DNA from: VXNE01 sp963668365 | Lineage (GTDB): Bacteria; Pseudomonadota; Gammaproteobacteria; Pseudomonadales; Azotimanducaceae | DNA length: 64,000 nt | NCBI GenBank assembly: GCA_963668365.1 | Contig: OY764266.1 | Coordinates: forward strand, 2,046,001-2,110,000 | Reading direction: 5' to 3' | Part shown: positions 52,330 through 61,100 of the stretch, piece after piece | Position numbering within the stretch: the first letter of the stretch is position 1 | Layout: every line of letters starts with the position of its first letter | The notes under the pieces: model-generated | The model's input: only the letters and a program-made list of their open reading frames with translations | What the model was told of the DNA's origin: nothing | Databases searched by the model: none | Position numbers and translations under genes: made by a program

Positions 52330-55176
52330 ATGGTCCCCGTGCGACACACGCCTGGTCTGACTTGCCCGTTTGTCTGTGGCCATAGGCGCTGGCCGGTTGC
52401 AAGGCGACGCAGCCTGTACGGCGTTGGATTCCTCTCGCTTATGGGCGTTGTCAGCGGCGGGGCGCACGCCGAGGATGCGGGCGCCGCCGAGGCGTCGCAG
52501 CGGCTCGTTGAGGTGGTGGTCACGGTCGGCACCCGGGTCAAGGCGCGCGCCGCCGGCGACACCGCCGTGCCGGTGGACGTGTTCGGCTCGGAGCAGGTCG
52601 AGAGCGTCAACTCCTCCGACCTGGTCGAGGTGCTGAGCGCCATCATTCCGTCCTTCAGCGTCCGCCGCCAGCCGATTTCCGACGGCGCCTCGTTTGTCCG
52701 GCCGGCGCATTTGCGCGGTCTCGATTCGCACCACGTGCTGGTCCTCGTCGACGGCAAGCGACGACATCGCGCGGCGCTCGTGCAGCTCGGGGGCTTCGGC
52801 GCGCACGGGGCGGACGTCGGCAGCATCCCCTCTATCGCCCTGGATGCGGTGGAGGTGTTGCGCGACGGCGCGGCGGCCCAGTATGGCTCCGACGCCATCG
52901 CGGGCGTCGTCAACTTCAGGCTCAGGACGAACGACTCGGGGTTCGACGTGCGTGCCCGCGCCGGGGGATACGCGCGGGGCGACGGGGAGGAGCTGACCCT
53001 GGAAGGGAATGCGGGCTTTCCTCTCGAATTTGGCCGCCTTGACGGCGGGTTCGTCAACATTAGCGGACAGGTTTCGGATGCTGCGCCCAGCAGCCGGTCG
53101 CAGCCCTACGACATTGCCATCGGGAGCTCCGGCATCACGCCGCTCGGGGCAACAGGCAGCCGGTCGACCGTGGACGGCGTCACGTACTACGGCCCGGACG
53201 CCCTGACCTACACGTACTCGGCCACCGGGGAACTGTTGCAGGCGGCTCGCGGCAGCGACGGCATACCCGACGACCTGGATACGCGGTTCGCCGACAACTT
53301 CCATCGCGTCGGCGGCGGGCGGCGTTTCCGCAGCCCCGCGCAAATATGGGGCCAGCCCGAGCGCGCGCAGGGCCTATTCGTTGTCAATGCCTCGCTGCCG
53401 GTGCTGGCGCCGGTGCGGATGCCGGAGACCGCGCCGGCCATTGAGGCCCAACTGTACGGGTTCGCAAGCTACGCGAACAAGGACCAGACCGGCGGCTTCT
53501 TTTATCGGCGTCCCGGCGTAAGCCAATTGCTGCCGGTGCGACTCGAGGACGGTTCGATCCACGATCCTCGCGCACACCTGTATCCGGCAGGTTTCACGCC
53601 CCAGTTCTCCGGCGACGTGACCGATTACGCGATCCGAGGGGGGGTGCGGGGGGAACGCCGGAGCGTCCTGGCGTTCGATCTGACGTTCGACCTGTCGGTG
53701 GGCTTCGGCGGCAACGAAATCCGCTACGGCATCGCGAACACCATGAATCCGTCCATGGGACCGCGAACCCCGACCCGATTTCGTCCGGGCGGACTTGTCA
53801 ACGATGAATTCGCCGTGAACGCTGATTTCGTCATCCCGTGGAAGACGGGTCTCGCCAACCCGCTGAACGTCGCCTTCGGATTCGAGTACCGCAGCGAAGG
53901 CTATCGGATAGAGGAGGGCGACCCGCCTTCCTACGAGATCGGACCTTTCGCGCGCCCCGACCCGTTCAATTTCGAGATTACCCAGGCGGAAGTGGATGCC
54001 GACCCCGCAGACGCCCTCATCGTGGTGGAGTGCCGCATACCGGGCCTCGAGGCCCTCGGTACTCTTTGTCCCAACGGCGACCCCGTCAACAATGCCGTAC
54101 CCGTGGGTTCGAACGGTTTCCCCGGCTACCCGCCCCTGTTCACTTCGGCAGTGGACCGGCGCAGCTACGCGGGCTACCTCGACATCGAGGTCGATCTCAC
54201 CGAGCGGTGGCTGGCGGACGTCGCGGCGCGATATGAGAACTTCTCGGACTTCGGCGATGTCAGCACCTGGAAGTTGGCAATGCGGCGCCGCCTGACCGAC
54301 AGCGTCAATCTGCGGGCGTCCCTTGGAACCGGTTTCCGCGCCCCGACGCCAGGGCAGATCTCGACGACCAACGTATCGACGCGGATCGATCCCGACGGCT
54401 TTCCGAGGGCGGAGGGCGTCTTCCCTTCCACGCATCCGGCCGCGGCGATGTTTGGCGGCCTGCCGCTGGACGCCGAGCACTCGCATGCCTGGACCCTGGG
54501 CGCCGCTGCCACCTTCTTCGAAGGCTTCGCCCTGACGCTCGACCTGTATCGCGTCCGTCTCGACAGCCGCATCGTGCTGTCCTCCCAGTTCGCCGTGGAA
54601 CCCGCGAACGCGGCTCGACTCGTTGCTCTCGGCGTCCCCGGCGCGAGCGACATCGCGCAGGTGCGCTTTTTCACGAACGACGTGGATACCGAGACCCGCG
54701 GCATCGACCTGGTCGCCTCATGGCAGACCGACTGGTCTTTCGGCAGCACTTCGCTGCAGGCCGCGGTGAACCTCAACCGCACGGACTTCGCCCGCCGCGG
54801 CCTGCACGTCGACGCCGAGGCGGAGCACGATATCGAGAAGGGCGTACCGGGCACGACCGCCGTCGTCACGGCGAGCCACGCCCGGGGCCGCCTCGACCTG
54901 ATGTTGCGCGCGCGGTACTACGGACAATACGAGAACGCCCTGGACGCAAGCCTCGCGAGGGTCCAGAGGTTCGGGCGCGAAGTGATGGTGGACGTGGAAG
55001 CGTCCTGGACGTTGCGGGACCGGTATGCCATCAAGCTCGGAGCGCAGAACCTGTTCGACAACTATCCGGACCCCGGCGAGTTCGAGGTCTGTTGCGGCCG
55101 CATCTACCGCAGTGACTCGGTGCCACCCTGGCAGGGCGCCCTCGTCTACCTGCAGGCGAGCGTCTCGTCGCGCTGA
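52330..55176 (+). CDS. TonB-dependent outer-membrane receptor
   Basis: A 948-residue receptor: signal region with RRRSLYGVGFLSLMGVVSGGAHAED (described in parts; cleavage near residue 48), TonB-box-like EVVVTVGTRV (about 61), plug domain with VLRDGAAAQYGSDAIAGVVNF (about 175) and a beta-barrel with GFRAPTPGQI. It has no STN domain, so transport only is expected. The first ATG that leaves the signal peptide intact is 52330. No sigma/FecR pair is beside it. The substrate is unknown. Confidence 0.92.
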   Translation: MVPVRHTPGLTCPFVCGHRRWPVARRRSLYGVGFLSLMGVVSGGAHAEDAGAAEASQRLVEVVVTVGTRVKARAAGDTAVPVDVFGSEQVESVNSSDLVEVLSAIIPSFSVRRQPISDGASFVRPAHLRGLDSHHVLVLVDGKRRHRAALVQLGGFGAHGADVGSIPSIALDAVEVLRDGAAAQYGSDAIAGVVNFRLRTNDSGFDVRARAGGYARGDGEELTLEGNAGFPLEFGRLDGGFVNISGQVSDAAPSSRSQPYDIAIGSSGITPLGATGSRSTVDGVTYYGPDALTYTYSATGELLQAARGSDGIPDDLDTRFADNFHRVGGGRRFRSPAQIWGQPERAQGLFVVNASLPVLAPVRMPETAPAIEAQLYGFASYANKDQTGGFFYRRPGVSQLLPVRLEDGSIHDPRAHLYPAGFTPQFSGDVTDYAIRGGVRGERRSVLAFDLTFDLSVGFGGNEIRYGIANTMNPSMGPRTPTRFRPGGLVNDEFAVNADFVIPWKTGLANPLNVAFGFEYRSEGYRIEEGDPPSYEIGPFARPDPFNFEITQAEVDADPADALIVVECRIPGLEALGTLCPNGDPVNNAVPVGSNGFPGYPPLFTSAVDRRSYAGYLDIEVDLTERWLADVAARYENFSDFGDVSTWKLAMRRRLTDSVNLRASLGTGFRAPTPGQISTTNVSTRIDPDGFPRAEGVFPSTHPAAAMFGGLPLDAEHSHAWTLGAAATFFEGFALTLDLYRVRLDSRIVLSSQFAVEPANAARLVALGVPGASDIAQVRFFTNDVDTETRGIDLVASWQTDWSFGSTSLQAAVNLNRTDFARRGLHVDAEAEHDIEKGVPGTTAVVTASHARGRLDLMLRARYYGQYENALDASLARVQRFGREVMVDVEASWTLRDRYAIKLGAQNLFDNYPDPGEFEVCCGRIYRSDSVPPWQGALVYLQASVSSR

Positions 55177-55221
55177 CGAAAAGCGACCACGCCGGCCGGA
55201 GCGCCGGGCCTGCCCGTTGAT

Positions 55222-55237
55222 ACCCGCGGAAGCGGGT
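55222..55237. terminator. Hairpin between convergent genes
   Basis: ACCCGC-GGAA-GCGGGT makes a 6-bp stem with a GGAA loop after the TonB receptor stop. There is no T-run, so it is only a weak terminator candidate. Confidence 0.3.
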
Positions 55238-55242
55238 CGGTC

Positions 55243-55281
55243 TCACTTGACCCGGGGCATGACCTCGTCGGCCATGACCTG
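55243..55281. repeat. Distal copy of a 39-bp direct repeat (duplicate of the 3' end of the oxidoreductase gene)
   Basis: It is identical to 56379-56417 at 38 of 39 bases. On the minus strand it reads QVMADEVMPRVK and stop, the end of the flavin-dependent oxidoreductase, but it is detached from any gene. It marks the outer end of a 1.1-kb island. Confidence 0.9.
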
Positions 55282-55304
55282 GGTGGAACTCACTCGTGCG
55301 CGAT

Positions 55305-55754
55305 TCAAGCCGCTGGATGCACTGCCACGACCAAACGTTTCCCTAGCACGTCAAGCGCGGCGGCGACGTGATCGATGTGTGAACGGTAGTCCAAGTCGAG
55401 CAATCGATTTACCGTGATCTCCATGGTTCCGAGCCGCTTTGCCAGAATGACATCGTCGATCTGCTGCTCACGCATCGCTCGGTACAGTGCTAGTTTTGCC
55501 GTGACAATCGGAGACAGTTCGATGAGTGGAGAGTGATTTGCTCCGGACGGATTCGGTATCGGACGCCCAGCGTGGATGTAGCCGGCAAGAGCCGCCACGA
55601 GGCAGTCATATGCTTCATCGAGGGCTTTCTGCTCAGTGTCGCCTTCGGTCAGTGCCTCAGGGACATCGGGAAACGACACCAGAACAGTTTCGCCGAGAGA
55701 CTGAACGCTGACCGGGTAGGCCAGTCGCTCTGAAACGGTCGCTTGGCTATCCAT
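55305..55754 (-). CDS. hicB: HicB-family antitoxin
   Basis: A 149-residue HicB: an RNase-H-like N-domain (AYPVSVQSLGETVLVSFPDVPEALTEGDTEQKALDEA, described as the first 50 residues) and a C-terminal helix-turn-helix (LAKRLGTMEITVNRLLDL, about 105-122). It would neutralise HicA and repress its own promoter. It lies 10 bases after the hicA remnant. Intact although its toxin is not. Confidence 0.85.
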   Translation of the reverse strand: MDSQATVSERLAYPVSVQSLGETVLVSFPDVPEALTEGDTEQKALDEAYDCLVAALAGYIHAGRPIPNPSGANHSPLIELSPIVTAKLALYRAMREQQIDDVILAKRLGTMEITVNRLLDLDYRSHIDHVAAALDVLGKRLVVAVHPAA

Positions 55755-55764
55755 CGATGCAAGT

Positions 55765-55976
55765 CTAAATGTCCTGTGCCGACAATCCTAGCTGATTGAG
55801 CATGGTGGCGAGCAAGCTTTGGCTGATTTCCTTCTTTCGATCCTTGACGGTAGTGAATCGTTCGCCGTGATAAAGCCGCCCGTGACTGCCCTTGCCCCGT
55901 CGTGAGTCAAAGCGAACCGGTTCGCTACGTTTCCTCCAAGCCTCCGTACACGCCGCACGAACTCCGAACCCGTCAT
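55765..55976 (-). pseudogene. hicA: HicA-type mRNA interferase toxin gene with a one-base frameshift
   Basis: ATG 55976 opens MTGSEFVRRVRRLG, which continues to ALTHDG. After a run of four G the frame changes, and the rest reads GKGSHGRLYHGERFTTVKD then RKKEISQSLLATMLNQLG to a TAG at 55767. One additional G in the run would restore a normal HicA of about 70 residues, with the catalytic His in GKGSHG. Either a true inactivation or a homopolymer sequencing error. Confidence 0.7.
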
Positions 55977-56094
55977 GCCCCGCCCCGTGGACTTAGGGGA
56001 CCCATTCGGGAACGTGTTTTCCTTACCAATCGACACAGCCGTACGGTGTCCTTCGTATCCTGCTTTTTTTCCACGTGCAAATTGGTCATCCGAT

Positions 56095-56378
56095 CATTCC
56101 GTGCTCAACGAGTACCCGGGCATCGAAACGGCCTTTTTCTGGGCCGCTGCGGACTCTTCGACCTTGCGGAATTCGGGCTCCAGTTGCTGAAGTCGTGCCA
56201 CTAGTCCCGAGAGGTCATACTCATTCGATAACTTTCCGCCATGGACTCCAACCCTCGGCGTACGCCGAACGAGGCCTGCCTGTTCAAGATCTGCTATGTG
56301 GGGAGTTGCACTTGCCTCGGACTGATACCCAAATCGTCCAGGCGAAGCCCCATGCGCATGCTTGCCAGCAGGGGCGCG
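56095..56378 (-). pseudogene. Helix-turn-helix protein remnant
   Basis: Read from the inner repeat leftwards: MGLRLDDLGISPRQVQLP, then a stop in frame; a shift by one base in CTCCCCAC gives HIADLEQAGLVRRTP, SNEYDLSGLVARLQQLEPEF and a stop at 56095. The winged-HTH style (QAGLVRR) suggests a small DNA-binding protein. The 5' end is cut at the inner repeat. Confidence 0.45.
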
Positions 56379-56417
56379 TCACTTGACCCTGGGCATGACC
56401 TCGTCGGCCATGACCTG
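56379..56417. repeat. Proximal copy of the 39-bp direct repeat
   Basis: It contains the stop codon and last twelve codons of the oxidoreductase gene. It differs from the distal copy at one base (T against G at the eleventh-twelfth position). Confidence 0.9.
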
Positions 56418-57455
56418 CATGGTCCGCACGATATCTTCGCGGGAGAGGGTGCGTCCCATCCATGTGCACATGAGTTCGTCGGCGCCGAAGTCTTCCTCGA
56501 GCTCGTGAATGCGATCCACCACCTCCGCCGCCGTCCCGACGAGGTTGGATCCGCGCTCGGGACCACCCTTGGCGGGGGTTTGCCCTCTCGCCGCCATCCT
56601 TTCCGCGCGGGCCCTGTCGGCGGCTTCCCGGACGCGGTCAGCCTCCGCCTGCGTCGCTGCCACGTGGGTCGTGATGCGAATCACCACCTTCGGCTCGCCG
56701 GGATTGCCCGCGTCTTTCCATGCCTGGCGGTAGTTTCCGACGTCCCGCTTCAGCACCGCGTCCCCGCGCTCGTTGTGCGAGCTGCCGCCGCCGATGGCGA
56801 TGCAGTAGCCGTTTCTGCCCATGGGTATGAAGTTCTGCTGGCTGTCCAGCGGCAGCAGAATCTGCGGATGGGGCTTCTGCACTGGTTTCGGGTTGATGCG
56901 CGAAACACCGGGAAGCGGCGGGTAATTGAAGAATTCGCCCTCGTATCCGGAAAACTGGTCCTCCGTCCAGACCTTTTTCATCACTTCCAGGTACTCGAGG
57001 AAGTGCCTCTGGCGCCGCGCGTCGCCGGTGGTATTGCCGCCCGCACCGTAGATGAAGCGGCCGTTGCTGACCTGGTCGATGATGGCGATCTGCTCGGCGA
57101 CATGGATGGGGTTCGCTTGCGGCAGGTTCTCGAAAACGTACTGGTAGCGTTCTCCCGCCTGCCCCCTCCTGTCTATCCTCGATCCGCCTTCCGCCACCTC
57201 GGTCTCGAACTTCTCGCCGGGCGCCCGCAGGTGCGGCAGGTGCACCGCGGTCCCGATCCTAATCCGGCGCGTGACCGCGGCGATGGCGGGCGCTATCTGC
57301 AGTGGTTGAATGCCCCCCAGGGGGACGCCTCCGACCCACACCGAGTCCATTCCGATCTCGTCGGCGGCGGCGACCTCCTTTAGGTTGGCGGCGTAGCCCT
57401 CCGTTACCGACTCATCGGGCTTCGCGCCCCAGAAAGTCAAGTAGCCGATATCCAT
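56379..57455 (-). CDS. LLM-class flavin-dependent oxidoreductase
   Basis: A 358-residue luciferase-like monooxygenase-family enzyme (TIM barrel, reduced flavin). The N-terminus MDIGYLTFWGAKPDE, MDSVWVGG and the later NGRFIYGAGGN (about 105) are typical. GGAGGGGAAAT precedes ATG 57455. It may oxidise an organic substrate with oxygen; which one cannot be told. Its last 39 bases are duplicated at 55243-55281. Confidence 0.87.
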   Translation of the reverse strand: MDIGYLTFWGAKPDESVTEGYAANLKEVAAADEIGMDSVWVGGVPLGGIQPLQIAPAIAAVTRRIRIGTAVHLPHLRAPGEKFETEVAEGGSRIDRRGQAGERYQYVFENLPQANPIHVAEQIAIIDQVSNGRFIYGAGGNTTGDARRQRHFLEYLEVMKKVWTEDQFSGYEGEFFNYPPLPGVSRINPKPVQKPHPQILLPLDSQQNFIPMGRNGYCIAIGGGSSHNERGDAVLKRDVGNYRQAWKDAGNPGEPKVVIRITTHVAATQAEADRVREAADRARAERMAARGQTPAKGGPERGSNLVGTAAEVVDRIHELEEDFGADELMCTWMGRTLSREDIVRTMQVMADEVMPRVK

Positions 57456-57660
57456 ATTTCCCCTCCATGCGCCATGAAATCCGCCGGCCCTTCGGACGCG
57501 CCGCATTTCACCCCGCCCAGGCCCACCCAGGATCGCGCGCCTTGACCGGCACTGGCGTGCCGTTCTACGGCGCCGGCTCCTAGCGTCTCCATTCTACTCC
57601 CCAATTGGCCGCGTTCCGCGCCGGCGTTCGCTGTGGAGGAATGCCGGTCGAACGAAAGTG

Positions 57661-58083
57661 TCAGGTGTCCAGCACGGCGCGGATTCTGGCGGCGTTCGCC
57701 GCCAGCTCGCCGGCATCGGCCATGGTTCGCGCGTGAAAGGTCAGCCCTTCGCCGGCGTAGCGCGGTATCACATGGAAGTGGATGTGGAACACGGTCTGTC
57801 CCGCGTCGACGCCGTTCAGTTGCGCGATCATGAGCCCCGCCGGATCAAATGCCGCCTTGACCGCCTTCGCCACCCGCTGCGTGGTGGCCGCGAGATGCGC
57901 GAGCCCCTCCGCGCTCAGGTCGAGGATGTTCTCCGCGGGTTCGCGGGGAATGATGAGCGTATGCCCCGGGCTTTGCGGCATCAGGTCCATGAAGGCCATG
58001 CAGTGTTCCTCGTCGAGCACCACGTGGGCGCTCGCCTCGCCGCGCAGGATCTTGGCAAAAATGTTGTCGGCGTCGTAGGCCAT
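57661..58083 (-). CDS. HIT-family nucleotide hydrolase
   Basis: A 140-residue histidine-triad protein: HIHFH (His100, 102, 104) followed by VIPRY. DNIFAKILRGEASAHVVLDEE and HTLIIPREPAENILDL are family features. Members cleave AMP-linked metabolites. It begins 28 bases after the lhr stop on the same strand and may be cotranscribed. The 154-base gap to the LLM start holds no gene. Confidence 0.93.
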   Translation of the reverse strand: MAYDADNIFAKILRGEASAHVVLDEEHCMAFMDLMPQSPGHTLIIPREPAENILDLSAEGLAHLAATTQRVAKAVKAAFDPAGLMIAQLNGVDAGQTVFHIHFHVIPRYAGEGLTFHARTMADAGELAANAARIRAVLDT

Positions 58084-58111
58084 CGGGGGATCGTATCAAT
58101 CTCTGCCAGCG

Positions 58112-61100
58112 TCAGACACTTCGCTCCACGTAAATCCCCCGGTGATCGTGCGCCAGGTCCAGGTGCCGTCCGAGGGCCTCGAGGTAGGGGCTCTGCCTCG
58201 CAGGCAGGTCGTTGATGGTCTCGATCACAGCCCGTCGACCTCTGCGGAGGATCGGCGCCAGGTCAATGCCGAGCGCGTCGAGTCCGGGATCGTCGGGCTC
58301 GAGGAGAATGCGCAGCCTTCTGCCTCCATTCTCGACGACAAGGGCCAGTTCGCCCGCATGGAAGCCCAGGTGGTTCTGCGCACGGCGCTGTGGAAGGCCT
58401 TCCCATTTGAGGCCCAGACCGGTCGGAGCGATCGGGTCGACCGCGTTGACCCAGAACGTCGCCCGACGGGCAGTGGGGAGGTGGCCCAGTTCGCGCACCG
58501 CCCCGGGGAGGGCGAACTGGGGTCCGGCGAGGTCCTCGAAGAAGAGACCCGCCGCCACTTCGCCGGAGAGTTCCATGACGCGCAGCGCGCGAAACAGGTC
58601 GCGCCAGCGGAATACGCCGCCTTCGCGCGCCGCGATGTCCCGGTTCACGATGCCGTACCGGTCCAGCAGGACGCGGCCCAGGTCCTTGGCGGTCTCGAGC
58701 GCTTCCACGGGATCCGGCGCCCCGTCTTCGGACGGCGGCTCCCCGCTCGCGAGCATCCAGTTGCCCGGCCATCCCCGCGCGACACGGCGCGCCCGGGCGC
58801 GGGCGAGGCGACGGTTCGATACGCTGGGTACCTCGCTCCGGCTGTGGAGCTTGCCGGCCAGCCGAAAGCGTTGCGCCGCGCCAGCCTTCAGTGGCAGCAC
58901 GCCGTCCGCGACGATGTGTCCGCCCCAGACCGCCTTCCAGAAGAGGGCATTGAACGCTTCGGCATCCAGGTCGGAGGCGTCCATGAGCTGCGCGAACGTG
59001 TATCTTGCGGCCGGGTCCGTGAACAGCGAAGTGATCCCGCTCGTCGCGGCGGCGGGTGGCGCCAGCGCGTCCAGCGCGTCCTCGAAACCGAACGTGATGC
59101 GTTCCCGGCCCGCTCCGCGCCAGGTCAGCCCGTAGTTCGCGATGGCCGAGGAGAGCATTTCGGGCTCGAAGCCCGCGAGCCGCGCGCGCCAGGCGTCTTC
59201 CAGCCAGAAGGGAAGGGGCGCGACAAAGCCCCGAAGCTGTTCCGCGACATCGAGCAGCCGATTTTCCGACGCCTTGGCGCCCACGCGCTGCCACGCGGCA
59301 ATGAACGCCGGCAAGGCGCGCACCGGCTGCGGTTCCAGCGCCGGTCGTCGTGCCGCGCGCTGAAAGCGGATGAGCGTTTCGAGATTCTCGGCGTCGCAGA
59401 AGTGGCTGGCATCCGATCCATCCACCAGTGGTCCTTCAACAAGGGTCTCCGAATCCACCAGCGACGCGAGGACGGCATCGAGCGCGCCGGGTTCGACCGG
59501 GAACAGCGCGCGCAGTTCGTCGATGGTGCGCGGGCCATAGAAGCGGATGAACTCGGCGAACAACTGCGTGGCGTCCCTGGGATCCTGGCGATCTCCCGGA
59601 GCGCGGGCCTTGCCGAACAAGGTGGTCTCGATGTGCGCGGCGTCTTCGGCGTGGAAGAGCCAGGTTCCGCTTCCCCGCGCCATGCGGATGACCTCGTCCG
59701 GCATATCCCAGGACGCGTCCGCCAGCAGCGCGGACGACTCTGCTTCGGGCAACAGCACGCGCTCCTTCACCCATTCGGCAAGATCTTCGGCATCCTGCGG
59801 CGCGTAGCCGGGGGCGGTGCGCAGCGCCTTCGATTCGAAATCCGCGATCACCCCGGGCGCGATGGTGGGGCGCAGGCGCTGGTCGTGCACCGCCTGGCGG
59901 ATGAGGTCCTCGGAGAGCGCCGACGGCGCGCCTCGTTCGGGCGTGTCGTCGGCATACATGTAGCGGTTCAACTGGTCATAGGCGATGCCGGCGGCGAACG
60001 GCGTGGGTGCGGATGTCTCGGCGGTCGAAGTGGCGATGCCGCCGGACTCGAGGTCGGCCAGGGCCTCGCGCGCGGCCGGCATGTCGAACTCGTCGCTGAG
60101 GCAGGCTCGCCAGGTCTCGAGCAGGATGGGGAAGTTGTCGAGGCGCCTGACGGCGGTGAGGAGCTTTTTCGCCTGCATGCGCGTTAGCCACAGCGGCATG
60201 CGCTGATTGAATCGCTGGCGGGTCAGGAGCAGGGCGCGGCCCGCGCACTCGCGAAACCGCGCGCCGAAAAAGCCGCTGCCCTCCAGCGACTCCCGCAGCA
60301 GCGATTCGAAGTTGGCGGTCGTCACGAGCGAGAGTAGCGAGTTCGGGTCGACGCCGTCCTGCACCTGCGCGACGATGGCGAAATTGTCGGCATGAATGTC
60401 GGCTTCGGTGTCGAAGCGCCGGCGCCACGCGGCCTCCATGGCGAGCGCGACGGGACGGTTCACGCGACCGCCCCAGGGGGTATGCAGGACGATCTGCTGA
60501 TTGCGGTCCGGACCCGCATAGCCGCCAGGTCCCGTGCGGATGTGCTCCACCAGCAGATGATGCCGGTGCGGAAGGTCCCGGCCCGAAACCTCCCGCTGGC
60601 GCGCCAAATAGTCGAGCAGTTCCTCGGCGGCGATGGCCTCGAAAGCCAGCTTGTCGCGCAGATGGCTTTCGAGTTCATCTTCCGCTGCGGCGGCCAGCAG
60701 TCCGTTCGCGAATTCCAGGAAGTCTCCGACGCGCTGGGAGAAGTAGAAACTGCGCTCGATGTTCTCCGCGCGCCAGAATGGCGGTGCGCCGGCGCCCGGC
60801 TCGGCCGACCTGACCAGGACATCGTTGTGCGTGATGCGCTCGATGCGCCAGTTCTGGGTGCCGAGGGTGAAGTTCTGTCCGATGGTCGCCTCCCAGACGA
60901 ACTCCTCGTCGAGTTCTCCAATGAGGGCGCCCGACTCCGCGTGGCGGAGCTGGTAATAGCCGCGGTCGGGGATCGTTCCGCCGGCGTTGTACAGGGCGAA
61001 TACGGCGCTCCTGCGCGCCTTCAGGGTGTTGCGAATGCGGTCGAAGGAGACGCGCGGCTTGAGGTCCCGGATACGGGTGCCGGCGTAGCGGCCGGCGAGC

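Larger units (their letters stand above)
55282..56378. other. Small island flanked by 39-bp direct repeats, carrying hicB, broken hicA and an HTH remnant
   Basis: The segment lies between two copies of the last 39 bases of the oxidoreductase gene. It holds three minus-strand reading units: hicB (intact), hicA (frameshifted) and a helix-turn-helix protein remnant (frameshifted). There is no integrase gene. The geometry fits site-specific insertion into a gene end that restores that end, leaving the original end on the far side. Bases 55977-56094 between hicA and the HTH remnant hold nothing recognisable. Confidence 0.6.
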
